Assembly: GCA_029582265.1 (NCBI GenBank)
Contig: CM055830.1
Coordinates: forward strand, 22,614,163-22,678,162
Direction: 5' to 3'
Origin: Zoroaster sp. YZ-2022
Taxonomy: Eukaryota; Echinodermata; Asteroidea; Forcipulatida; Zoroasteridae
DNA: 64,000 nt
A program made the translations under genes and the position numbers. Shown here one piece after another: positions 23,551-36,764 of this stretch; the stretch's first letter is position 1; each line of letters begins with the position of its first letter. The notes beneath the pieces are model-generated. The model was not told where the DNA came from, did not search any database, and saw nothing but the letters and a program-made list of their open reading frames with translations.

Positions 23551-24749
23551 TTGGGACAAAAAGCAACATAATTTTTTTCACCACAGTGCATTTGTGTGAT
23601 GTCTCCAGAACATCATCCTAAAAGTCCTAAGGAATCCCACCACGCAAATTTGCGTAATTTGCATAAATCCAACATGGCCGCCAAATGTAAAGATTTTTGG
23701 ATATCTCTGCTAATAGATGACGTATTGAAGTAGTATAAAGCTTTATTCTTAGGTTTTCTGACATGCTGGTGCCATTGGAATGCTTTAAAATGCAATTTCA
23801 TGAACAATTTATTTGAATAAATCAAATAGAGTCGCCAAAGTATCTGTTTTCTAAGTTATTTGAGCTCTTAAATACAGTTTCTGTAAATTAGGACTCAATC
23901 GGTTCGGATAAGTTGCCGGCCATTGTTAAAGTAATCCTTATTTGAATTGAAGGATCTGCTTTTTCGTCCCGATAGGAGTTTTGAACAGTTATTGTACGAA
24001 ATTCCCTCAGGTGGAGAAATGTTATAGCGCCCTCCATTGACAATGTTCTTTAAGCCTATGCAACACTTTTAAAGATTCAAAATCTGCATGTGTTTCCCAA
24101 ATTAGAAGTAAGGTATTAATTATTCAGCCTTAAATCTCAGATTAATCCAAATCAACCAGCATATGTCCATCCTTACTGTACAGAAATTACAGTAAGTACC
24201 ATTTTCAGGAATATAAGGGAGGTATTTTAAGAATCTGGGATCATTTATTGTCACAATTTTAGTTGATAATACTAATAGGCCTATTTGTTGTTTAACCAGT
24301 TACGCTATAAAGAGTTTTTTATAAACCAAAGAAGTGGGCAACTTGTTTCGTGAGGTTAATGATGATTATGTTAATATGCACTATGTACCTGGAACTATAG
24401 TCAATTCCTTTTATAGTAAATATAAACCCTCCTGTAGCAGATTTTGAGAACTATAGGCCTATTCATTTTCAATTTTCCCCTGAGCATATCGGCTGGTCCA
24501 ATCCATTCCCTGTCATATTAGGATTTTAATACATTATTTAGTTCGTATTTTTATTCTTTGTACATGTACTGTATATATTTATTGTATCTATACCACTGGT
24601 ACATGGTTCCACTGGCACGAGAGAAATAAATATCATATGAACTCACCAATGGCTTGGCCTAGATATCGTTTTCAGTTAGGCATATAACATAAGGACAGTG
24701 ACAAATACTACTTGCTGTTTTAGACTTAACCACTGTGATCAAGGAGATT
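23551..24749. other. No gene recognised
   Basis: AT-rich spacer between the repeat cluster and the nuclease-like pseudogene. No domain or tandem repeat was noticed. Confidence 0.5.
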
Positions 24750-27700
24750 ATGGAGAAATGCCGTATATGTAATGAGCCAACAATAGATGGACAAGTTCCA
24801 AGCGTTGTGCTCACAAAGAAGGGTAGTGATGGAGTGAATCGTGCTAGTGTGAAACGTGGCAAGGATTTGAAGACTTCCTGGGGAAACGGTGCATGTAAAT
24901 TGTCGTCGCATATACTGTAAGGAAGATAACATTAAACGTAACCTAGCAGCTCCTCAACAGTCAGATGACAAGCACTCCAACCTTCGTTCAGCACAAAAAG
25001 CCTTCAATTTCCAAGAGGACTGCATGTTCTGTGGACAACCCGCCAAAAGAGGCTTGAAACGGAAGGACAGTGACGATTCAACGTCCCATCTGGATGTACT
25101 ATGGAAGACATCTCTCCTGCTTCAATCCCCAAGACCGTCCTGGTCTGGCATGATGCAGATGTTACAACATGGTCCATATCCAGGACAATCATGGTCCATA
25201 TCCAGGACAATGATTGACCTCGACCCCACTGACTACTCCTGCATCTACTCTACACTGAAGTTTGTGTCATCTCAGGCAATGAAACACAATGTCACGCCAG
25301 TTGTCACATTTGACCAGCCACTGTACTGGAAGGCACTGAAAATTATCAGGTCTCAGCCATGTGACAGTTTCCTTAAGCATATGGTCCTCAGGCTGGGAGG
25401 TTTTCATACCGAGATGAGCTTCCTTGGTAGCATTGGTCATCTGATGGCAGGGTCGTGACTGCACTGCAAGAAGTACTTGAGCTTACGTACGCTAGTAACT
25501 CTGTGAGCAACATGCTGACTGGTAAGGCCGTGTCTAGAGCAGTACGTGGCCACATGCTGACAGATGCTGCGTTGAACACAATGATTATAGCCGATGCATA
25601 CAATGTGCCCTTACCTACCAAGGAGACAGGAGAGGCCCCTGAAGGAGAGACGATGAGTACTGATCAAAGCAGCGGCAACATACACGATGTTCATGGCGAA
25701 GACTCACAGCACGATACGGTAAAGACAGACTTGACAGAGGCAAGTATGCTGTACGATAGAGCAATGTCTTCTTCTGTATCTATGGAAGAAGTGTGTTCAG
25801 CTGAGGTTTTAGAGAGAATCCAAAGAAAACTGAATGAGATGAAAAAAGAAGACCATGCGGACATCATTGCTGTGGCTGCAGTATATGCAGATGGTAGACA
25901 TCCTACGTAGATTCCTCAAAGACGAGCGAACAGGTAACTGGAAATTACATCTTCAGTCCTTGCGTGAAATGTTACCGTACTTGGCAGCATCCGGGCACAA
26001 TTTGCATGCAAAGTCTGCATACGTGTATCTGCAAATGATGAGTGACATCATGTAGTTAGGCGAAGTGAGCGCTATTGGGCAGGTTTGTCCACTGATCTCG
26101 TCATCGAACAGGTTCTGATGAGAAGTTTGAAGACACATGGGGGCCTGACAAGAGGAAAGGGTATGACAGAAACACAGCGCTTGCTATGGGTCCTTTCCAA
26201 AAAGCGTCTCCTACCAAACAAGTGACCAGCACAAGGACACTTCAAGAGCTCGACAAGCCAGAGACGTAAGTGATACTCTCGACATTATCAGCTTTCTTTG
26301 AGAGAGAGACCGATTTGTTGAGACTACCTCACTATTTAACACAGTCAATGGTATGACAGCACAAGAAGGGGTCAATGTTGAGAGATCAAGAGAGATTGGT
26401 GACAAGATTTTGGCGTCTATGGTCACTAAGTCAGTAGAGGAGTTTACATTCCGAAAAGCTGACCAAGCCGTTACACTCGGCAACAAATCTACTGTCAAGA
26501 TCAAAGGACAATCTCTGAAGGTAGATCCGCAGTTAATATTCCAGAGATTTGTCTTTGTTGGAGAGCGCTTGGGAGATTTGCTACCACTGTTCAAGTTTGA
26601 GCTTTGTGGTCATCCGCCTGCATTTGTTTGATGCTTAATGTCTTCCTTTGGCGGCCAAAAAGCCAGCCCTCGCTGATGCTCTTTGGAAGATCATTAAAGA
26701 AGAGCAACGAGAGCCCAGTAGACCTGTCCACTACATCCTGGATGGCGGTGCTCTACTCCACCGACTATCATGGCCTAGAGGGTCAACATATGACGACGTG
26801 AGTCAGATGTATGTCTCATATGTAGTGCAGAAGTATGGAACTGCTGATATTGTCTTTGATGGCTACAGTGACGAGCCAACAACAAAAGATGCAGCACATT
26901 TGAGAAGAACAGGTGGTTGTACAGGTGTTACAGTCAATTTCACTGGTAATAAGGTCATTCAGTCTAAGAAGGGTGAATTCTTGTGCAATGTCACAAACAA
27001 ACAGCGCTTCCTGCATCATCTTAGCACTGACCTTGAGAAAGCTGGTTGTAACGTCATGCAACTCATGATGCTGATGTACTCAATGTAAAGACCGTCATAG
27101 CATCTGCCAGATCTCAGGATACTGTTCTAATTGGAGATGACCATGGGCGTCAACAGCTTATGAAAAGTGGGGGGGACATGAGCCCCAATTAGTGATCTGT
27201 GTCCTGGGGAGTTATCTAAGGGGAGGGGGTGTCCCCTTGCCCTTAGAGATTGTTTGCGTGAGTAACGTTAGAAACAAGCGACGTCGAATCGCCTGCTCGC
27301 CCCGTATAACGCTATGAACTGGGGGCGAAAATACATACGCACGCAATACGATCTTTGGCTTTCAGTGCGCATGTCTCAAAAAAGTGTCGCTGGCATTCTG
27401 CACCGCACGCCGTTTGTGCATAGTGAGCATGCAGCGTTGGAAAACATGCCTGCGCGGCTGGCTTCTAATATGTTCCTACTGTACGGTACAGGAATATTAA
27501 GCGTCCACCTCCTCTCTGTCTCCGTGAGTAACGTTATAGGTCTACCTAGTAGTAGGCATACACGGCGGCAACGGTTCGTCTGCCTCTAATTTTTGATGAT
27601 TTTGATAATGAGTCGAAAAATGGCTGTTTTCACTAATATCGAGTTTGATTCTATTTGAGTCAGCAATTGATACAAAAAATCGAACATATGCCTGCCATTT

Positions 27701-28312
27701 TTTTAAATTATTGTTCTGAAAAGTGGGGGGGGGGACAAACGATATGATATCCCCCCCACTTTCAAAAGTGGGGGGGACATGTCCCCCCCGTCCCCCACCT
27801 GTTGACACCCATGGAGATGACACAGACTTGTTGGTCCTGCTACTACATCACACTGAAATGGACTCCCATGAGTTGTTCTTTGCACCTGAACCCAAGCAGT
27901 CCTCACAGAAGAACAGGATATGGTGCATAAAGCAAACAAAGGAACTACTTGGTCCGTCTGTGATTGATAATGTGCTTTTCGCCCATGCTGTTCTCGGCTG
28001 CGATACCACATCTCGTCCATTCGGCTTGGGGAAAGGGCTAGCTGTAAGCAAGCTCAGAAATTATGTTAACTTTCAAAAGCAAGCTGAGATATTCATGAAA
28101 TCAGGACAGGAGGTAGACAAAATCACTGAGTCAGGAGAGAAGGCCCTGGTAGCACTGTATGGTGGCGACAACAATGAAGGACTGGATGTTCTGAGGTACA
28201 AACATTTTTGTGACAAGGTAATGAAGGGCAATGTGCATGTGGAACCACAGACGCTACCTCCAACATCAGCAGCTGCAAAGTACCACAGCCTTCGTGTCTA
28301 CTACTACTGGTG
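24750..28312 (+). pseudogene. Zn-binding, PIN/FEN1-like nuclease-family protein, broken
   Basis: Reading across frames recovers one long protein of a multi-copy, uncharacterised invertebrate family. N-terminal zinc-binding pairs are CRIC, a CRRIYC segment and CMFC. The middle has DPTDYSCIYSTLKF and RLGGFHTEMSFLG, then SGKAV-type segments (here TGKAVSRAVRGH). The C-terminal part resembles a PIN/FEN1-like nuclease fold by its acidic signatures: LDGGALLH, FDGYSD, the GDDTDLLVLL segment split by an insertion, and GCDTTS. Breaks: several frameshifts, TAG codons near 25,907 and 26,053, TAA near 27,086, a 22-bp direct duplication near 25,168-25,211 and a 672-bp hAT-like insertion. The family is known to me only as uncharacterised proteins; nuclease activity is inference. 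Confidence 0.72.
27142..27813. mobile_element. hAT-like non-autonomous insertion, 672 bp
   Basis: Ends CATGGGCGTCAAC and GTTGACACCCATG are near-perfect inverted repeats, flanked by GAGATGAC at 27,134-27,141 and 27,814-27,821. The 8-bp duplication indicates hAT. It splits the codons for the GDDTD motif of the host pseudogene. The interior has G-rich tracts and no transposase. Confidence 0.88.
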
Positions 28313-28429
28313 ATGGAATGGAAAGGTGAAGCAGTACATATCCCATCGGAGACAAGAATTTTTTTTTACCCAATTGATATCCTTTAATACTATAACACAT
28401 TTAAATTGCAGTCAAAAACTACCAACGTA

Positions 28430-28640
28430 CTGGTAGCTCGATTCGATATTCCCCTGATAATGTCCCCTCAGACTGTACTATCGGGGTCTGGGTTCGATTG
28501 CCGTCTGCATGCGCCCAATTTAGGAATCGGCACAGGGAAGGATATATATCGGTGAGGCGGAACGCCAGACCTGAAGGGCCCACATGGAAGCCGATAAAGG
28601 GAGCCTATACGACTTTAAATCCTATGCCTTTAAAGCGCTG
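28430..28640 (+). repeat. tRNA-derived SINE-like repeat (copy B)
   Basis: Counterpart of 3,318-3,540, with the B box GGGTTCGATTGCC. Confidence 0.4.
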
Positions 28641-28984
28641 CTCCTGAATGCCTGGAATTTTCCACATAACTTTTTATGTTTATTTATTAATTAAAATGTT
28701 TTTTTTTATTATAATTATTTATTTTGTTTTTATAGGCTTATAATTATAATAAGAAGGCCTATAATATATTATTGCTGAACGGTATCGAGAAAATGTTGGA
28801 CTAACCAGACACTTTATTCAATTATGAAATGATTATAAAATATATCCATTTATTTTGCTTAATATCAATCAATGAAGAACTTCCCCAATAACCGTCACCG
28901 ACCAATTTGCCATCTTGCAGGGTCGCCCTCAGGCATACAGAGTGTACGCACGTGCGTAACATTACAGTTACCAAAATGTCGCAG

Positions 28985-30560
28985 CGGAGGTAATATTTTC
29001 ACCTCTGTGTGTGTGTGTACTTCTGTACTTTTGTACAAGATATCTCAAAAAGTTCTCCACGGATTCGGATGAAATTTGTTGAATATGTTGAGTTTGCTAC
29101 ACGGACCAATCGATTAGATTTTGATGAAGATCCGATTTCAGAAAAGCGTATTTTTAGGACCATATTTAACGTTTCTAACGTTGCCGTTATCGCGGATCAG
29201 TGAGCTAATAAGTAGAACCGATAGGGGGCGCACTGTTTACTTATAACCGTTTTGGTAACTGCTGTTTAAATTTGACATGTTTTGGGGTTTTGATTTGTGC
29301 ACTTTCAGTGCTGCTGTGACCTCATGTGTCAAGGATAAGTATATATAACTACAAAAGCAGTATTAGAGCGCAAACCTCCGCCAAGTAGAGCTGGGGAGCT
29401 TTTTTCTCTGAAATTCTGCAGAAACTTGTAGCCTATTGTGTCGTGGTCGACATAAGAAGACGACTAGCATGCTTTGTGATGTTGAGTAGTTTGGGCAGCC
29501 GGGAAGGTGATCGCATGTTGTGGCTAGTGTTTGGTTCATTTGAGAGTTTTTCCATGGTATATTGCCGACCTAATAATAACATATTTCAAATTGATTTGCA
29601 AAATCATTACTTCATTTAGGTTTGCGAAAGAGTCCATCATTTCCAATCTTACAGTTTTCAAGATATCATAAAACTATTGATCACGTTTAAGAGAACCATG
29701 GGATTATGGTTTTCTGAAAAAAATGTCTTGCAGTTCTATATACTTTAAACCAAGTATATGGGCATCCCTGTTAAGCATATTTTTTTCTCATTTGAAGTAC
29801 GATCGGTCGGTCAAAAAAGTCGTCAATTACCCTATTTCATTATGCTGTACTCGAAGATAAATTTTGTAAAAAGAAGAATAAAACATACATTTTTTAATTA
29901 CCAAGGATTTCGAACCGGAGTCTCTGGAATGGCAGTTATATTTGTAACACACTAAGGCAACTGATGAGTCCTGGAGTCTCATGAATAGTAGCTTCTTGAG
30001 AATAGCACTCTGAGACCGCGAACCTCCTAGCAGAATTTCAGATAACAAAATTCATAAAAGTCGTCAATTACCCTGTTTGATTATGCTGTAGGTCTACTCC
30101 GGCAGCGGCGTAGCCAGGACTTTTTCAGTGGGGGGGGGGGACACTGGAAATTTGTGGGAGGAACGTGCCCTCCCCAGCCCCTCCCCCGTGGCTACGCCGC
30201 TGCCTACTCGTAGATAGGCTAAATATATTTTTTAAGTAAAGAAAGTAACAAATAACATAAAATAAAAATTCCCCACGATTCGAACCGGGGTGTCAGACGT
30301 GACATTTGTACATCTAACCCGCTGAGCCATCAACGATTCTTGAAACATGACGAAAACATTAGGTATAAAAAATTAAATAGTTCATTAGTGCGCCCCCTAT
30401 CGGTTCTACTTATTAATTCGCTGATCCGGATCCGTGATTATGGTCCTAAAAGTACGGATTTTCATCAAAATCGATTGGTCCGTGTAGCAAACTCAACATA
30501 TTCAAAAAATTCATCCGAAAAATTCATCCATTTGTACACTAGTACACACATACACACGCA
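28985..30560. mobile_element. Long-inverted-repeat element, uninterrupted copy
   Basis: The arm at 28,985-29,235 is an imperfect inverted repeat of about 30,385-30,560. This copy lacks the piggyBac found in A: GTTGCCGTTATCGCGG at 29,180-29,195 is the pre-insertion site. The right arm retains the segment GATTGGTCCGTGTAGCAAAC, which copy A has lost. Confidence 0.6.
30103..30202. mobile_element. hAT-like foldback MITE (copy B)
   Basis: Same element as 8,198-8,299. CTACTC occurs on both sides, an imperfect trace of a target duplication. Confidence 0.8.
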
Positions 30561-31425
30561 CCCACATAGGGTGAGTGAGTGGACAGTTTGACAGCTTTGA
30601 TCCGTCGCGCTGATCTCCTATAAATTATGACCACTTTGTACAGTCTGATGCCACATTATTGTAAATTTTGCTTGGCCTTCCTATAGTTGTTGGATCCAAG
30701 ATGATCTTGGGCGGTTTCAGAGTCTTAACCAGCCAGGGGCAGGAGGGAGACCTTCCCTGGAACTTATGATGATATTTAGTGCTTTCGTTGTTCTGACAAG
30801 ATGGATGGTGTGGCCAAAAAGAGCATGACGATGACAATCAACCAGGTGATGAAACTGTCCAGAAGCAAGGATACGTGCTAAAGTATGCATCTACATATGT
30901 TCTTTAGAGCCCCTATATACACACTAGTGGTAATCTCGAAAAACATTGATCACAGTTTTACATCAAACTTCGTTTGCGTAAATTGAATATCAAACATCTC
31001 TTGAAATATATTTCTATCTCATGTGTGTTATCGGTCTAGTAAAATGAGTGAAATAATTTCGAAAATGAATTTCTGTCAACTGAAAATAGAAATTCCACGT
31101 TGAAATGAATTCGAACAATCGGTGTGCATTTTCGTGAACAACACAGCAGTCCTAGTTAACCCTTTCGATCCCACGGGCTCTAAAAAGAGCCTTTGTTGTG
31201 ATACGCTTCCTTCCCGTGGGCTCTAAAAGGTGCCGGGAATTACTTAATTCACCGGGCTACTTAATTCACCACCTGAAAATGCTTGAGTGGTTTTTGGGGT
31301 TGGCGCCCTCTATTGACAGGAATGAAGTGTATAAAAGTTTATGAAAAGAAAAGTGCGTCACTTTGCGGTTCCCGGTGCTAGTGTCCACTCGCTTCCACAA
31401 CGGTCAGTTTAATTTAGTTCCAATC

Positions 31426-31686
31426 ATAATAATAATAATAATAATGTGTGGACTTATATAGCGCACGTATCCACCAACTAAGTGGTGCTCAAGGCGCATT
31501 CTTTTTTACGTGCATTACACAACACACGGGACCTACGGCTTTACGTCCCATCCGAAGGACGAAGCAATTATGGTTAAGTACCTTGCTCAAGGACACAAGT
31601 GTCACGACCGGGGCTCGAACCCACACCCTGCTGCTGGCAACACCAGAACTTGAGTTCGGTGCGCTAGACCGCTCGGCCACGACACT
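31426..31686 (-). repeat. tRNA-Leu-like SINE, short subtype
   Basis: On the minus strand the head GTGGCCGAGCGGTCTAGCGC (A box) and GGTTCGAGCCC (B box) form a tRNA-like promoter with a long variable arm, as in tRNA-Leu. A core with TTGAGCAAGGTACTTAACC and a tail ending GCGCTATATAAGTCCACA plus (ATT)n follow. It sits two bases upstream of the transposase start codon of piggyBac 2. Confidence 0.85.
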
Positions 31687-34000
31687 CCATGATGGAAACG
31701 GACATAAATGATGGGATTTTGGCTGAGATTTTGGCAGACAGTGGCTCAGAATCAGATGACGATGTAACGGATGACGACGGCACATTAGAAGTAAAAATTC
31801 CAGCGGAATTCGTTGAAGAGGTAGGCCAAAATCACAGTAAAAATGAATAACTAACACTAGTAACAGTTAACACGTTACTCTTCCTGGCCCAATGCAAATT
31901 AATGTAATTCACTTATTTTCCTAGGCTATAGCGTAAATAGCGTTACAACTGTTGGAGTTGAGTAATGTAAATTTAGAAAATGGATCCCTTTAATAGGATT
32001 GACCAAATCCCCACCCCCTGGACTGGGTCAAAAAAGTCAAGTGAAAATGTACAATTATTAGTAGTTTGTTGGGGTAATATTTGTATTAATTGAAACAACA
32101 AGTTGATGTATAGATATAGCATAGAAATTTTAACATTCACCCATAGCCGGTCGTGCTGTTTAGCGTTAACAGGCTGAAAATGCACTCTTAGTCTCAAGCT
32201 TCCAAAAGAATAGCCTTGTATTCGAAAGGCCCTTATAAGTCGTATTATGCAAGAAGTTGGGGGAATTCACATTCACAATCCCACATTAAAACGAAAATTT
32301 ATCGACAACGAGTTTTGGAGAGTGGATGGAATCTGCTATATTTCTTTTCTCAGCACAATATTCATTTTGCGCATGACCCCCTGTGGCCTGTGCACATGCA
32401 GCAAAGTATCATTGAGATATTGTATTTACAAAGGACCGAGATTAATCCTCCTTTGCCTTGTTTTTCTGTTGCAGCCTACCTACCAAGGAGACAGCCGACC
32501 GAGATCAAGGAGGACGACAGGAAAGTTATATTTTCCGATCCGGTTGGGAACGACGAGACCATTACGAGTGTGGGACTGTGCAGTTCAATGGAAATCCTGG
32601 CCCCACCGGCGACTTTGCCACACTGTCGGCAGTGGAGATCTTCAAGCTGTATTTTTGTCAACTCGTGTGGGATATGCTCGTCGACGAGACTAATCGCTAT
32701 GCGCAGCAAACAATAGACTCAAATCCTGATCAACAATTCTCCTGGCACCCAACCAACATTCCAGAAATGATGACATTTGTGGCACTTCTCATTGCTATGG
32801 GCATAAACAAATCCTCTCAATACAAGATGTACTGCTCGACATCTGAAGTTCTTCACATCCCATTCTATCCGTCGAACATGTCCCGTAATCGGTTCAGTTC
32901 AATTCTTCGGTTTCTCCACATCGCAAATAACCAAATTCCTCGTAGAGCCTTGGCTAAACAGGACAAACGTTCCAAAGTTCGGCCCTTGATAGAAGTCCTC
33001 GTCCCGAAGTTTCTCAACCTGTATAACCCTGCACAGAATCTGTCTCCAGACGAGAGTATGTTGAAATTCAAGGGACGCTTAAGTTTTGTTCAGTACATGC
33101 CTAAAAAACCTATCAAACGGGGTATTAACCCTTTCAGTACCAGCCCATTTTTCACAGTGTGACTTTCCATACCAAGTAAATACTGGTGCAGATAATCCCT
33201 TGTTTACCATAGTAATTCTGGTGGCTTCTAATGAAGAGCGCCACCACTCTACAGTCTGTAGTTAATGTACCAGCACATGTGTGCAATTCCACTGTACAGC
33301 ATGCAGCTTTAAGTATTACAAATAACATTTGGAAGATTTGAAACTTTGCATGATTTCATTCATTCATTCATTGATGGTTTATTACACTAAAAATGTCACA
33401 TGGCAGCCAAAGGCTGAATTGTGTGCACTTTTTACAATGTGTTACAATTAATACAATTAAAATAAAACAATTACAATTTCAAAATTTTAAATGTATATAC
33501 ATACAAACACGCTAAAACAGGTGTAATAAAATAATTAAGAAATTAAAAATGTGGCTAAATAATGTAATAATTTATGTGTGTTGTAGTGTTAATTAGATTA
33601 ATAAAATACGGAATGGCACTGTTACGAAATCTCTGAGTTTTAAAGAAACACTGTTGATATTTAACCTTTTGTCTCAAAAAACAGTCAACAGGATTTTTCA
33701 AAGGGAGCCAATTTTGATACTGAGGATGGCTAGCTAAAACAGTGGCAAAATCAACACAGATATTGTGTCTTCTCACTTCCAGGGTTTGAAATTTACATAC
33801 TGATAGGGCTGGTTGTAAGATACATAATCAACAAGGATAATTCTACAGGATAATTCTACTTTCTATCAGATTAATCTGTTTCTGAGTAAGAACCTTATTG
33901 AATACTGGGACACATTTACAATTTCTAACATAATGTTTACGCCATTCTGATCTATCTATTGATTGAAGGACATTAAATCAAAATGACCCACCCCCCCCCC

Positions 34001-34059
34001 CATTCAATGTTGGTTGGGATTGTGGGCACACGAACACAGTTGTTGACCAACATTGAATA
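34001..34059. other. Conserved hairpin after transposase stop (element 3)
   Basis: ATTCAATGTTGGT pairs with ACCAACATTGAAT between C-rich and G-rich flanks, as in elements 1 and 2 despite a different loop. Confidence 0.7.
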
Positions 34060-34339
34060 GGGGGTGAGGGGGGGAGGGGGGAGGGGAGCCAAGAGTGATG
34101 GAGATTCGAATGTGTACAAAGAGTGGCCAACAAAACTGATTAATTTACAATAACAAATCCACTTTTTGGTTATAATTTTTATGAAAATACATTCACCGGC
34201 GATTGCACTCTATTTTGAACAGTAAGGTTGAATAATTATGCTCGTTAATATAGTTTACACATAAATCTAAGGTGTCTGCTTACCACAACAATAATTAGTT
34301 GTTGGCAAGTCGGTTATCTCAAAATAGGTTGTTTGCAAT

Positions 34340-36764
34340 TCATGCAAAGTGCAAAGTATGGTATTTCTCAAAGCAAGGAACTACGCACATCGGATATGTA
34401 CATTGATTACATATCATTCTCGTTTGTTTTCTATTGTGTAATCGCCGGTTGCTACAAACAATGCAGTCACGTTTTCTTCCGGAAGGGTTTTGCCAGGATA
34501 ATGCATTTTCTCCATCAGCCGAACAGGAAGGTTATTCGCATTGGATCGTGTAAAACGCAGCATTGTATTACGTTCCCAACCTGTGAGTAGGCCGTCTATG
34601 ACTTGAAGACGGAAGTCAAGATTACTGACATGCTTGTTTGTTGGTATGCTGTTGAAAATTACCGTGGCATTGAGCATGGATATGTTCAACATACTGAAAA
34701 ACACTCGTTTCCACCATTTCAAACTTCTGTGTGTATGTGTGTAGTACTGAAAAATTTGATTAGCGAGATCGGTTCCTCCCATGAATTTGTTGTAGTTATC
34801 TATAGATTTGGGCTTAGCAATTTCACGAAATCCACTTTCGCTCTTCTTACACCGATTTTGTTTTGTAATTACTTGGCAATCACCTACATTTGTTAGGAGT
34901 ACAACATTTTTGTTATCATGCCAAACAATGCATAACTGACCAGCCTTCTCATAAAATTTTGGGTTATCTCCCTTTTTCATTCTATTTGTCTTTGGGTGGG
35001 CTGCATTCGGTATTCCCTGTGCAGTATAACGCACTGGACCACAACATCCAAATCCTAATTGAGACAGTTTGGATACCAGAGCTGGTCTGTTAAAGTAATT
35101 ATCACAATAAATTACATGTCCTTTATGTTCAAGTCCATTTAGAAGTTCAACGACGACTTCTCCTGGGATGGTTAGGTCAGAGGGATGGCACTTTGAGGGG
35201 GATGATTCGGTATCTACATGTACATGTAGCCTTCTTGAAGTTGTTGTCTCCTTGGCAGCAGCTCCTGTGTACAGCATCCACGAATAGGTGTAACCCGTCT
35301 CTGACTCGTTCAAAGAGAATGCCTTAATTCCCCATTTGACCGGTTTTCTGGGCATGTACTGTAGAAACCCGATGCGTCCCTTAAATTTGAGCATACTCTC
35401 ATCAGGAGATAGGTTCTGTCCAGGGTAATAGAGGCTGCGAAATTTGGGGAGGAGGACATTCAGCAAAGGCCTAACTTTCTTAAGCTTGTCACATCCAGAG
35501 GCTGGTTCAGGCAACCGGTTGTCGGAGAGGTGAAAACAATCGCAGAATGGAAATAAATCTATTTCTTGACATTATGGATGGATAAAATGACATCCGTAGA
35601 ACTTCATCTGTTGACCAGTACATACTGTACTGAGGCGACTTGTTGATGCCCATAGCAAGCAGTAGCGCTACAAATGCCATCATTTCATTCGAGTGAGTGG
35701 GGGTCCAGGAGGTTTCTGAAACAGTTTGCTCTGCGTAGCGGTTTGTTTCGTCTACAAGCAGATCCCAGACGGCACTGCAGAAGAACTGGAATACCTGTAC
35801 TTCAGAAAGGCCTGAGAAGTCACCTGCAGGACCAGAGCTTCCGGTGAATTGCATCGGCTTCCTGTTGAGATGACTGATCTCTTTCCAACCCGATCTGAAG
35901 TCTGTTTTCTTCCATCTGGATTTGGCATTTTTCTGCGGAAGGGAAGAGACAAAATGCATGAGGGTGCTTTTCGTCTATCACACAGTATAATTTATGAAAC
36001 GTGTGCCTAAAATTGGCACTATTTCCGCTGTTTTTTGATGACCAGATTGATGAAATTTGGGGGACTTTTTTTATAATCTCGTAATACAATTATTTTAATT
36101 TGGGGGGAAGGTCCACAGTTATCATGGCAACAGTTGTAATGTAATTAAATATCCATTTGTTTTTTAGTGTCATGCAAAAATAATGCAATTGCATATATTT
36201 CGTCTTTAATAACATGTTACACGCCGTCTTCTATATTTTGAATACATAAATGAATAACATAATCACGTGATAAATCTTTTAATCCAACATGGCCGCCAAT
36301 GGTGGCCATCTTAACTTTTAAATTGGCGGCCATTTATTTAGAGTATAGATGTTTGGTGTGGTTTTTTTGTTGGGGGGGGCAATAGTTTACTCACGATCTC
36401 GTCAAACATGAAATTACGCGGAAAAGAGCATACGTAAAATATAACTGGCATTTATCTACACTCAATGTTAAATTCGTTGCATACAGCTTAAAATGAAGCT
36501 ATTCTCCAAAATCAAATTAAAAACTGATGTTAAAAGGGTAGTGCCTAACCATGCTAACTAATGTTATACGGTCATGACCTACAGTAATATAAATACCTGA
36601 CCGTGCGGATCCACGTCGCTCGAATGTCCTTTTTCGCCTTCGCTTGAGGATTCATCATCACCCTGATCATCGGTGCTTTCATCATTCTCCGTGTCGATCT
36701 CCATTTCCGAGTCACTATCATCAAATATCTCTGACAAAATGGCAGCATTTCTATCGCTGTCCAT
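34340..36764 (-). pseudogene. piggyBac 3 transposase, two frameshifts
   Basis: Exon 1 (36,764-36,597) is acidic (DSDSEMEIDTENDESTDDQ). A GT..AG intron in phase 0 leads to exon 2 at 35,932. The catalytic segments SPDESM, YCDNYF and MGGTDLANQ are present, and the piggyBac finger (CIVC, CNQC, CVVPC, H) closes the protein in another frame. Frameshifts lie near 35,535 and near 34,460. The middle 366 codons are open, so this is the least decayed of the three transposases. The stop is at 34,340-34,342. Confidence 0.87.

Noticed and set aside
31448..31711. 87-codon and 122-codon ORFs around 31.5 kb and the same at 38.4 kb
   Set aside because: They are read through the tRNA-derived SINE; the repeated frame reflects the repeat, not a gene.
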